NCBI GenBank assembly: GCA_913061095.1
Contig: CAJXVM010000006.1
Location: 159,962-223,961 of the forward strand
Direction: 5' to 3'
Source of the DNA: an uncultured Ignavibacteria bacterium
GTDB taxonomy: Bacteria > Bacteroidota > Ignavibacteria > SZUA-365
DNA length: 64,000 nucleotides
The notes under the pieces are model-generated. The model ran no database searches. It saw nothing but the letters and a program-made list of their open reading frames with translations, and was not told the DNA's origin. The position numbers and the translations under genes were made by a program. The stretch's first letter is position 1. Every line of letters begins with the position of its first letter. Below, in pieces: positions 1 through 7,177 of the stretch.

Positions 1-655
1 AGGCTACCACCCAGGCGTCGCCCCGGCGGCCGAGACACAGCGGCCGGAACCCGTGCGGATCCCGCGCGGCGATCAGCGTGTCACCGTGCATCATGACGAG
101 CGAATACGCACCGCGCACGCTATTGAGGGCATCCATGATGCGGTCCTCGGGTGTGCTGGCTTTGCTGCGGGCGGTCAGATGCAGGAAGACCTCGGTATCG
201 GTCGACGTCTGGAAAATCGTCCCTTCATCCTGCAACTCCCTGCGAAGCGACCGGGTGTTGGTAAGATTTCCGTTGTGTGCCACGGCCAGCTGTCCGTCAC
301 GGTAATTGACCATGAACGGCTGAATATTCTCAAGATTGTCGGATCCCGTGGTGGAATAACGGTTGTGCCCGATAGCGACATCCCCGGTGAGCAGATCGGT
401 GAGGATTTCCTGGTCGGAGAATACTTCGGTGACGAGACCCGGTCCCTTGTAGATTCGCAGCTTGGACGCGGCGTGCGTTTCGGAAGCGCTTGTGCAGGAA
501 ACGATGCCCGTGGCTTCCTGTCCGCGATGCTGCAGGGCGTGCAGTCCGTAATACGTGAGTGTCGAAGCGGCGGTATCGCCGTAGACACCGACGAGGGCGC
601 AGTTGGATCGCGGCTTGTCGATTTCTTCGAACGGGGGATGTGTGGAGTTGATCAT
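1..655 (-). CDS. purF: Amidophosphoribosyltransferase, N-terminal part (gene runs off the left edge)
   Basis: First committed enzyme of purine synthesis: transfers glutamine amide nitrogen to PRPP, giving phosphoribosylamine. The minus-strand frame from ATG at 653-655 reads an Ntn-hydrolase glutamine amidotransferase domain. The nucleophile would be Cys19 (NCALVGVYG) after a short propeptide, as in propeptide-processed PurF. Other class II amidotransferase motifs follow: LQHRGQE, GHNRYSTTG, VAHNGNLTN, TDTEVFLH, ALNSVRGAYS and ARDPHGFRPL. About 218 codons are present; the phosphoribosyltransferase half lies beyond base 1. It sits 35 bp downstream of the PHP gene on the same strand and may be co-transcribed. 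Identification is certain at family level; the exact start is the first ATG before the conserved block. Confidence 0.95.
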   Translation of the reverse strand, partial: MINSTHPPFEEIDKPRSNCALVGVYGDTAASTLTYYGLHALQHRGQEATGIVSCTSASETHAASKLRIYKGPGLVTEVFSDQEILTDLLTGDVAIGHNRYSTTGSDNLENIQPFMVNYRDGQLAVAHNGNLTNTRSLRRELQDEGTIFQTSTDTEVFLHLTARSKASTPEDRIMDALNSVRGAYSLVMMHGDTLIAARDPHGFRPLCLGRRGDAWVVA

Positions 656-690
656 GCGATACACTGTTGATGATATGCGGCACGGCCGTT

Positions 691-1755
691 TCAGCAGCGG
701 CCGTCCCTGTTTCCGATGCGTATGTGATTGGAATAAATCCAGCCTCTGTCTTCGATCCAGGCCTCGAGGCGCCAGGCGCCCGGTTCGCGCACGGCGTGTG
801 TCAGCTCCCGCGTGTGCGCCTCTTTTTCCACCTCGCCGTTGCGGAGCAGCCGCAGCTGCGCCTCGGCCGGCAGTTCCGCATGCAGGGCCAGTTTTCCCTC
901 GCCGGGAAATTCAATGAAATCTCCTTGCTGCCAGGTTTCCGTGGCGGAGGTCGCGTAGAACGCGAATCCGCGGGCGTCGCCATAGTAGGAATTCGCGATG
1001 AAACAGCGTCCCCGGCGGAGGGCTTCGTATATGCGGCGGCTGTCCTCGACGAAATGCTCCTCATCCATCTTGCGCAGGGGTTCGTCGAGCAATACATGCG
1101 TGTGGACGGATTTGAACATCACCTTGTACGGAAACACCTCGACATCGAAAAAGCCCATGACGTCGGCCTTGTGTGCGTGCGCGTCCGTGCCGCCGATACC
1201 CACGACCCGCCGCGTGCGATTGAGCGCATCCCAGCGCGCGAGGGTTTTGGACGGGGGCGCCGTAATCGAACGCAGGGGATGGATGAAACGGTTGAACTTG
1301 TTCTCCTCGGTAAGGCCTTCCATCCACTCGCTCATGTGATTCCAGATTTCGATCCCGTCGAAATCCTCGCTGTCCCATGCATTCCAGGGATACGGCGGAT
1401 GCTCGGGCATGCTGCTGCGCTCTTCGTCGGGATGCGCGATGAAGCCGACGCCGCCCCGCTCGCGGACCCGACGCACGTATTCCTGCGCCGGGATGCGCAC
1501 GCCGACGGTTTTGTCGAGTCCGAAGGCGAGATAGTGATTTTCATCCGCGCGATCATTGATTTCATAACCGATAAGCACCATGACATTATCGTACCACCCC
1601 TCCCAGCCGTCCTTTTTTGGACGCAGCGTGTTGTGATCCGTCATCATGATGAAATCCAGTCCGACCTCGGACGCGGCCCGGATGATGTCCGGAAATGTCC
1701 CCGTACCGTCGGAGTATTTCGAGTGGATATGAACGGCGCCGATGTATTCGTGCAT
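691..1755 (-). CDS. PHP-domain metal-dependent phosphoesterase
   Basis: Member of the PHP superfamily (histidinol phosphatase / DNA polymerase PHP fold), which uses a His/Asp/Glu metal cluster to hydrolyse phosphoesters. Metal-binding motifs are visible in order: AVHIHSKYSDG (residues 7-17), MMTDHN, a Glu in IGYEI, FIAHPDEE and GGTDAHAHK. Length is about 354 aa with a beta-rich C-terminal tail after residue 240. The open frame extends upstream to 1827, but the extra 24 residues are hydrophobic and precede the conserved strand, so I chose ATG at 1753-1755; the longer form could carry a short membrane anchor. No substrate can be inferred. The gene lies just upstream of purF on the same strand. 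Confidence 0.85.
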   Translation of the reverse strand: MHEYIGAVHIHSKYSDGTGTFPDIIRAASEVGLDFIMMTDHNTLRPKKDGWEGWYDNVMVLIGYEINDRADENHYLAFGLDKTVGVRIPAQEYVRRVRERGGVGFIAHPDEERSSMPEHPPYPWNAWDSEDFDGIEIWNHMSEWMEGLTEENKFNRFIHPLRSITAPPSKTLARWDALNRTRRVVGIGGTDAHAHKADVMGFFDVEVFPYKVMFKSVHTHVLLDEPLRKMDEEHFVEDSRRIYEALRRGRCFIANSYYGDARGFAFYATSATETWQQGDFIEFPGEGKLALHAELPAEAQLRLLRNGEVEKEAHTRELTHAVREPGAWRLEAWIEDRGWIYSNHIRIGNRDGRC

Positions 1756-1933
1756 TGTAGAATTGCCAAACAATAGCAAAACAAAAATGTACGACTGACC
1801 GCCTGAAAATACAAGGCGGGACGCCATGACCTGCGACCTCCTAACTCTCTGTATTTCCGTACATTACCACGATCCAACTCATCAATTTTCTGCCGGCCGG
1901 CTTGCATTTCAGCCAAAAAAGCCGCACATTCGA

Positions 1934-1949
1934 TTTAACCATGGTTAAA
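1934..1949. promoter_or_regulatory. Palindromic operator upstream of the DtxR-type regulator
   Basis: TTTAACCATGGTTAAA is a perfect 16-bp palindrome ending 22 bp before the regulator start codon. A further half site, GGTTAAA, lies at 1965-1971, directly against the ATG. The size and position fit a dimeric metal-dependent repressor controlling its own promoter. That the neighbouring regulator binds it is inference. Confidence 0.6.
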
Positions 1950-1971
1950 ATTTTTTTTAGGGTCGGTTAAA

Positions 1972-2682
1972 ATGGCCACACGATCTGCGGAGCAGTATCT
2001 GAAAGTCCTTCTGGCATTCGAAGGCAGTGAAAACGTCACCATGACACAGATCGCCCAGCGGCTCGGAGTGTCATCGGCGTCCGTGACCGGCATGGCGAAG
2101 CGGCTGTCGTCGAAGGGACTGCTGCGTCACCAGCCGTACGGGGGGATCGAGCTGACACCCGAGGGACGCGATATCGCCGTTCGCCTGCTGCGACGGCATC
2201 GCATCGCGGAACTGTATCTGTTTGAAAAGCTCTCGTATCCGCTGTACCTCGTGCATGATGAAGCGGACGCTCTCGAGCATCACATGTCGGATTATCTCGA
2301 AGAGCGCATGTCCGAGGCACTCGAGAATCCGGTGTATGATCCCCACGGTCATCCCATTCCCGGCGTCGACGGGCAGTTGCCGGAAGTTGCGGGACGCTCC
2401 CTGCCCGAGGCTCCCCTCGAAGAGACCTTCCACGTTGCGTCGGTTCCCGACAGCGATCCGCTCTTTCTGCGGCACCTTGTGGATATCGGCTGCGTTCCGG
2501 GTGCGCAGCTCCAGGTGACCTATGCGAGTCCGGAGACCTCCACCGTCAGCTTCCGTATCAGAGACAACATTCACAGTGTCTCAGAAGACAAAGCAGGTGA
2601 TATCCTGCTCTGTTCCCCCGGCGAGCAGCAGTCCCGCTGCTTCGATGATTTCCTTTCACATATGAAATCCCTCGGTGATTGA
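1972..2682 (+). CDS. DtxR/MntR-family metal-dependent transcriptional regulator
   Basis: Iron- or manganese-responsive repressor family. Residues 1-60 form a winged helix (SAEQYLKVLLAF, TMTQIAQRLGVSSASVTGMAKRL, GIELTPEGRDIA). Residues 65-140 match the dimerisation/metal-binding domain (RRHRIAELYLFEKL, EADALEHHMSDYLEERM, DPHGHPIP). Residues 155-225 form the FeoA/SH3-like C-terminal domain. Length 236 aa is normal for the three-domain form. Start ATG 1972 follows an AT-rich tract with a perfect palindrome. The next gene begins 1 bp after the stop, so the regulator and the outer-membrane protein are probably one transcript, suggesting a metal-uptake or envelope target. Which metal is sensed cannot be told. 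Confidence 0.88.
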   Translation: MATRSAEQYLKVLLAFEGSENVTMTQIAQRLGVSSASVTGMAKRLSSKGLLRHQPYGGIELTPEGRDIAVRLLRRHRIAELYLFEKLSYPLYLVHDEADALEHHMSDYLEERMSEALENPVYDPHGHPIPGVDGQLPEVAGRSLPEAPLEETFHVASVPDSDPLFLRHLVDIGCVPGAQLQVTYASPETSTVSFRIRDNIHSVSEDKAGDILLCSPGEQQSRCFDDFLSHMKSLGD

Positions 2683-2683
2683 C

Positions 2684-3565
2684 ATGCAGCAACGCAGGAA
2701 CGCTCTATCCATCATATTCGTCCTCATACTCCTGGCGGGGACCGCTTCCCACGCCCAGCAGGTCGAACCCCTCGTGACCGATCGTCCCGACCAGACGGAG
2801 TCCGCTTCCATTGTCCCCGCGGGCTGGCTGCAGATCGAGGCGGGTTACCTGCAGGAGTCCCTCGCGCAGCGGGCCCATGCACTTGACGGCACGCCGCACG
2901 ACAATGCCGTCTCCGGCACGAGCATGCAGATCCCCGGCATACTGCTGCGCTTCGGTGTGACCGACGTCATGGAATTGCGTGTGGGGACTGCGTATATGCG
3001 CGAGGAATTCGATCGCGATCCCGCGATATTCGACCCGACGAACCGGGGCGACATCGCCGAAACGATCGAACTCGGCGGTCTGTCGCCGCTGTCTCTCGGA
3101 CTTAAAGCGCTGCTCCTTGCCGAGCGCGGGTGGATCCCGCAGACCGCGGTGCTCGCCTCAGTCACCGTTCCCGGCACCGGCAGCGAAGACTTCGATCAGA
3201 ATTACCTCGCACAGGAATTCCGTCTCGCGTTTGCGCACACACTCAGTGAGCGCCTGTCACTCGGCTACAATCTCGGCGTCAGCAACGACGAGAGCGCAGT
3301 CGCGCATACCGGATTCTATTCTCTCGCACTCGGTGCGGGTGTCACGGATGCGCTCGGGCTGTTTGTCGAAATCTTTGGCGACCTTCCCGGCGACGCTCCT
3401 CCCGTGCACAAATTCGACGCGGGAGCGACCTGGCTGCTCTCGCCCGACCTGCAGCTCGACGCCTCGGGAGGAATGACATTCGCGGAGGATGAGAACGGCA
3501 CCCATCTCCGCATGGAGCACTTCATCAGCGCGGGCGTTTCCTGGCGTTTCCGCCTCCGCGACTGA
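2684..3565 (+). CDS. Outer-membrane beta-barrel protein, MetA-pathway (Phenol_MetA_deg-like) family
   Basis: Secreted, likely outer-membrane barrel of about 293 aa. A signal peptide is visible (RRNALSIIFVLILLAGTASHA, cleavage before QQVEPL). The mature start LVTDRPDQTESASIVPAGWLQ is the hallmark of the 'transporter/MetA phenol degradation' family. Alternating hydrophobic strands follow and the protein ends in an aromatic strand (VSWRFRLRD). A GTG at 2675 overlaps the regulator stop; ATG 2684 is preferred because it directly precedes the positively charged signal region. The gene follows the DtxR-type regulator by 1 bp, hinting at metal-linked control. Function in this family is poorly established; it may be a porin or structural envelope protein. 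It is paralogous to the 3662 gene. Confidence 0.75.
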   Translation: MQQRRNALSIIFVLILLAGTASHAQQVEPLVTDRPDQTESASIVPAGWLQIEAGYLQESLAQRAHALDGTPHDNAVSGTSMQIPGILLRFGVTDVMELRVGTAYMREEFDRDPAIFDPTNRGDIAETIELGGLSPLSLGLKALLLAERGWIPQTAVLASVTVPGTGSEDFDQNYLAQEFRLAFAHTLSERLSLGYNLGVSNDESAVAHTGFYSLALGAGVTDALGLFVEIFGDLPGDAPPVHKFDAGATWLLSPDLQLDASGGMTFAEDENGTHLRMEHFISAGVSWRFRLRD

Positions 3566-3588
3566 TCGCTGCGACTTCCGCGGATTGC

Positions 3589-3648
3589 AGCGATTCTTCA
3601 CGGTTTTCAGCGATTCATCACGATTTTCAGCAATTCATCACGATTTTC
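3589..3648. repeat. 20-bp tandem repeat, three copies
   Basis: Three adjacent 20-bp units (3589-3608, 3609-3628, 3629-3648) of the type AGCGATTCATCACGATTTTC, differing at one to three positions. They lie between the two paralogous outer-membrane genes, 13 bp before the second start codon, where they could affect expression or represent slippage. Confidence 0.85.
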
Positions 3649-3661
3649 GGGATTCCGACGT

Positions 3662-4549
3662 ATGCGTTTTCATCTTCCTATCGTATTTCTGGGATTCATG
3701 TTCATCGCGCATCCCCTCGCGGCGCAGCAGGACTACGCACCGGATCGCCCGGGCAGAACCATCCCGACGACGATCGTACCGGAAGGATCAGTCGCCTTCG
3801 AGGCAGGATTCTCCTGGAGCCGGGCCGAATTCACGCCGCGGGCACCGGAGCGCTTCCAGTCCGAGGTTCCCATCTACCGGCATGACATATGGCTGCTGCC
3901 GGCGGGACTGATGCGCGTCGGACTCGGTGAGGGGTTTGAGCTGCGCCTGTCATCCTCTCATACGCGCTGGCTGTGGGAATACGATCCGGACTACTTCGAC
4001 GGCGACAACGTCGATGATCCCTGGCTGGAGGGAAGCGATCCCGGCGTGGCCCCGCTGCACGTGGCGATAAAGTCGGCACTGCTCACCGAGCGCGGATGGA
4101 TTCCGAACGCCACCATGGTGGCCGGTCTGTCCGTCCCTCTCACCGGCACCCCGGCCTACCAGGTAACCTATCTCGCCCCGGATTTCGCGCTCGCGTTTTC
4201 CCACACACTTTCACCCTCCCTCACACTGGGATATCACGTCGGCGTGCGCTGGGACGGCGAAATCGTCAATCCCATCGGTTACTACGCCGCGTCATTCGGT
4301 GTGGCGGTATCCGAGGATCTGTCGGTGTTCGTCGAGGCCTTCGGCGACCTGCCGGGTTACGCGCCGCCGCAGCACGCCGTTGACGCCGGCATCGCATGGA
4401 ACGCGGTCGGGGATCTAACCGTCGACGCCGCATTCGGACTCGGGGCCACCGATCCGGAGGAGACCTCCTCGAATCCCCGATGGTTGTCCATTTACACGAT
4501 GGATTATTTCGCCGAGGTGGGGGTGTCGTGGCGGCTCATGCTCTGGTGA
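3662..4549 (+). CDS. Outer-membrane beta-barrel protein, paralogue of the preceding gene
   Basis: About 295 aa with signal peptide (MRFHLPIVFLGFMFIAHPLAA, cleavage near QQD). The mature N-terminus YAPDRPGRTIPTTIVPEGSVAFEAG matches the upstream paralogue. Shared segments include AIKSALLTERGWIPNATMVAGLSVP, ALAFSHTLSPSLTLGYHVGV and VFVEAFGDLPGYAPPQHAVDAG, which align with the first protein almost position by position, so the pair arose by tandem duplication followed by strong divergence. It ends in an aromatic-rich strand (VSWRLMLW), as expected for an outer-membrane barrel. Function unknown; probably an envelope channel or scaffold. A terminator-like hairpin follows the stop. Confidence 0.72.
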   Translation: MRFHLPIVFLGFMFIAHPLAAQQDYAPDRPGRTIPTTIVPEGSVAFEAGFSWSRAEFTPRAPERFQSEVPIYRHDIWLLPAGLMRVGLGEGFELRLSSSHTRWLWEYDPDYFDGDNVDDPWLEGSDPGVAPLHVAIKSALLTERGWIPNATMVAGLSVPLTGTPAYQVTYLAPDFALAFSHTLSPSLTLGYHVGVRWDGEIVNPIGYYAASFGVAVSEDLSVFVEAFGDLPGYAPPQHAVDAGIAWNAVGDLTVDAAFGLGATDPEETSSNPRWLSIYTMDYFAEVGVSWRLMLW

Positions 4550-4556
4550 AAAAATG

Positions 4557-4595
4557 AACCCCGCCGCACTTCGACAGGCTCTGTGTGACGGGGTT
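4557..4595. terminator. Hairpin terminator between convergent genes
   Basis: AACCCCG (4557-4563) pairs with CGGGGTT (4589-4595) over a 25-base loop, with an A-run before and GTTTG after. It lies just after the 3662 gene and downstream of sodB on the other strand, so it could act in both directions. Confidence 0.45.
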
Positions 4596-4701
4596 GTTTG
4601 CTCAGTGTGACGCGGTGATTCGCTCGGTGCACCGCGCAATCCTCCCTATGCGAAGGTTGATCCGCCCGGTGTGACGGCGACTGTCAGCGCAGCGAGTTCG
4701 C

Positions 4702-5292
4702 CTACTTGAACTGCTGATTGACCCACTTCCAGTTGACGACATCCCAGAATCCCTCAATGAATTTCGGACGGGCATTGCGATAATCGATGTAGTACGCATG
4801 CTCCCAGACATCAATCGTGAACAGTGCCGTCTTGTTGTGATGCAGTGGCGTGTCTGCGTTGGAAAGCGGGAGAATTTCCAGTTTTTCCTCCGCATTGTAG
4901 GCAAGCCATGCCCATCCGCTTCCGAACAGTGTAGCCGCCGCCTGGCTGAACTGCTCTTTGAATTCCTTGAATCCCCCGAAATCGCGCTCAATGAGCGTCG
5001 CGATGCGTCCATCGGGCTCACCGCCGCCGTCAGGCGACATGCAGTTCCAGAAAAAACTGTGATTCCAGTGCTGCGCCGTATTGTTGAACAGTCCGGTGTT
5101 GCCCTGCGCCGCTGCGCGCGTGATCACCTCTTCGAGCGGCATGCCGTCGTAATCAGTGTTCTCGATCAGGTTGTTGGCCTTAGTGACATACGCAGCATGA
5201 TGTTTGCCGTGATGGTAGTCGAAGGTTTCCTCGCTGAGGAAGGGTTTGAGTGCATCTTTGGTGTAGGGGAGATCGGGGAGTGAAAATGGCAT
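4702..5292 (-). CDS. sodB: Iron (or Fe/Mn) superoxide dismutase
   Basis: Cytoplasmic enzyme converting superoxide to hydrogen peroxide and oxygen. Full-length (196 aa). The four metal ligands are visible: His27 (DYHHGKHHAAYV), His78 (AQHWNHSFFW), Asp161 and His165 (DVWEHAYYIDY). Gln74 in the AQHWNH motif and the FFWNC motif are typical of the iron form, but metal choice cannot be settled from sequence alone. The N-terminus PFSLPDLPY is classic. Start ATG 5290-5292. It stands alone, with about 130 bp to the next minus-strand gene. Confidence 0.95.
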   Translation of the reverse strand: MPFSLPDLPYTKDALKPFLSEETFDYHHGKHHAAYVTKANNLIENTDYDGMPLEEVITRAAAQGNTGLFNNTAQHWNHSFFWNCMSPDGGGEPDGRIATLIERDFGGFKEFKEQFSQAAATLFGSGWAWLAYNAEEKLEILPLSNADTPLHHNKTALFTIDVWEHAYYIDYRNARPKFIEGFWDVVNWKWVNQQFK

Positions 5293-5423
5293 AGTGCCTC
5301 CGTGAAAAAAATTGGAGAATCAGTGTTGAATCGGAATAAGAGATATCACACGTGTATTCTCCAATCTAGGGAATTCGTCGCCAAAGGCAAGCGGCGGGAT
5401 ACTCCCTCCCCCGACCTGAGGAT

Positions 5424-6113
5424 TCAGTTCTTAATTTCCACTCCTCCCAGAATCGCCTGACCGCGAAGGATGAGCCTTTTCTTCCCCGCGTCGCGGGGAT
5501 GCGTCTTGTTTTCGAAACCGCCGAGCAATGCGGTGCCTTCCAGCACGACCGTCCACTCCTGCGAAATCCGCAGTTCAACGCCGCCCATGAAGGCGAACAC
5601 CTCGAGCACGGCATCCTCCCCTTCCGGAATATCGGCTTCACGCAGATCAACGGAGTGCCCGCCGAGCACGGCGCTGATCGATCCTCCGCGGAAATGCTTC
5701 GTGGTGCAGGTCTGTTCCATGCCGCCGAGTACGGCGGTGCCGCTGACCACATCCGTGGCGTCGGCATCGGCGGGGACCGTGCTCCCGGAGGTTGTCCGGA
5801 GGACAATCGCCGCTCCGGCGGCAATCAACAGCAGCGGCCACAGTGCCCAGAATTCGATGTTCACAATGTCCATGCGGTTCAGCAGCATGAATATTCCGAT
5901 TACCGCGACAGTGCCGCCGATCAGACGTCCGTCGCTGCCGCCGGGCTGGACGGCTTTCAGTCCGCCAAACAGCACGAGCAGCGCCGGCCAGTAACGCAGA
6001 ATCCGGGCGGCATCGAACACAGCGAAATTATCGAGCAGAAACAGCACGCCAACAAGCAGCAGGACGACGCCGATAACGGTCCGGGATGTCAGGGAATAGG
6101 TCTTATCACTCAT
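5424..6113 (-). CDS. LiaF-like membrane protein (LiaI/LiaF transmembrane region plus C-terminal beta domain)
   Basis: 229 aa. Four hydrophobic segments lie in the first 110 residues (VIGVVLLLVGVLFLLDNFAVF, a WPALLVLFGGLKA segment, a GGTVAVIGIFMLLNR segment, FWALWPLLLIAAGAAIVL), the arrangement of the LiaI-LiaF transmembrane domain. The soluble C-terminal part has GTAVLGGMEQ, SAVLGGHSVDLREADIP, FAFMGGVELRI and AILGGVEIK repeats, typical of the cell-wall-active antibiotic response / YvqF beta-helix domain. Relatives in Firmicutes tune LiaRS envelope stress signalling; in Bacteroidota the role is unknown. No kinase or regulator is adjacent here. Confidence 0.8.
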   Translation of the reverse strand: MSDKTYSLTSRTVIGVVLLLVGVLFLLDNFAVFDAARILRYWPALLVLFGGLKAVQPGGSDGRLIGGTVAVIGIFMLLNRMDIVNIEFWALWPLLLIAAGAAIVLRTTSGSTVPADADATDVVSGTAVLGGMEQTCTTKHFRGGSISAVLGGHSVDLREADIPEGEDAVLEVFAFMGGVELRISQEWTVVLEGTALLGGFENKTHPRDAGKKRLILRGQAILGGVEIKN

Positions 6114-6247
6114 CGCAATGCTCCAGTGTCGTCATAGATGCAGAAATCACTGTCGAGGGATACGCATGGAAGCGGTGCGGGTTGCACGCAGCCCGCAATT
6201 CGAGAGTCGAACAGAGATTTTGTCGATCAGGAATCCCTGAAAACGGA

Positions 6248-6281
6248 GGAAGACCGCCCCCGGAGAAGAGGACGGTCTTCC
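6248..6281 (-). terminator. Rho-independent terminator downstream of mscS
   Basis: GGAAGACCG (6248-6256) and CGGTCTTCC (6273-6281) form a perfect 9-bp stem, 18 bp past the mscS stop on the minus strand, followed on that strand by CTCCGTTTTC. Confidence 0.6.
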
Positions 6282-6298
6282 GGAATGTGTGTGATATG

Positions 6299-7111
6299 TC
6301 AGTTATTCTGCTGAAACAGGTGCACGTCGGTCTGCGGGAAGGGAATGGAAATGCCTTCCTCGTCGAAACGCAGTTTCATGCGCTCCATGATGTCCCAGTA
6401 CACACTCCAGTAATCAGCGGTTTTCACCCAGGGACGCACGGCGAAGTTGACGCTGCTGTCAGCGAGCTCGAGCACGCCGATCGTCGGTGCGGGATCCTTG
6501 AGCACGCGCTCGTCGCTGCTGATGACCTCGGTCATGATTTCCTTCGCCTTCTTGATGTCGTCTCCGTATCCGATGCCGAACACAAAGTCAATGCGGCGCT
6601 TCTGCTCAACGGAGTAATTCGTGATACTGCCCCCGGTCACCTGACCGTTCGGCAGAATGATGATCTTGTTGTCGGGTGTTCGCAGTGTGGTCGTAAAGAC
6701 CGATACCTCCTCGACCGTACCGGCAACGCCCCCGGCCTCGACATAATGCCCGGCCACGAACGGTTTGAAAATAATGATCATCACGCCGGAGGCGAAGTTC
6801 GACAGCGATCCCTGCAGGGCGAGACCGACAGCGAGACCGGCAGCACCGATAATGGCCACAAGCGAGGTGGTGTCCACCCCGAGCTGACCGATCGCGGCGA
6901 TGAACACGACGGCCATCAGCAGCGCATACACGATATTGGACATGAAACGCGAAAGTGTCTCATCGACACCGCGCTTTTTCAGGACTTTACCGAACACGCT
7001 TCGGATACCCTTGACTACCCACCGTCCGAGTATGATGATGAGAAGTGCAATGACGATATCCAGCGCATAGAGCTGAATCGCGTCTTCGAGATAGTTGATG
7101 AGCGTCTGCAT
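6299..7111 (-). CDS. Small-conductance mechanosensitive channel, MscS family
   Basis: Inner-membrane channel opened by membrane tension, protecting against hypo-osmotic shock. 270 aa, close to classic MscS. Three TM helices lie in residues 15-110, including the pore helix AAGLAVGLALQGSLSNFASGV with Ala/Gly packing. The MscS beta domain follows (FVAGHYVEAGGVAGTVEEVSVFTTTLRTPDN, ILPNGQV), then the alpha/beta cage. The start ATG at 7109-7111 is preceded by a strong AGGAGG ribosome site, so the upstream in-frame Met at 7144 is rejected. It has its own terminator and is probably monocistronic. Confidence 0.92.
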   Translation of the reverse strand: MQTLINYLEDAIQLYALDIVIALLIIILGRWVVKGIRSVFGKVLKKRGVDETLSRFMSNIVYALLMAVVFIAAIGQLGVDTTSLVAIIGAAGLAVGLALQGSLSNFASGVMIIIFKPFVAGHYVEAGGVAGTVEEVSVFTTTLRTPDNKIIILPNGQVTGGSITNYSVEQKRRIDFVFGIGYGDDIKKAKEIMTEVISSDERVLKDPAPTIGVLELADSSVNFAVRPWVKTADYWSVYWDIMERMKLRFDEEGISIPFPQTDVHLFQQNN

Positions 7112-7177
7112 ATTCCTCCTCTGAGATGTGAATATTTGATTCAATCCGGAATGTTTCCGTGAATAAACAATTGCTCG

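Noticed and set aside
53..670. 205-aa plus-strand open frame at the left edge
   Set aside because: It is antisense to a clear PurF reading frame; the minus strand shows all amidotransferase motifs.
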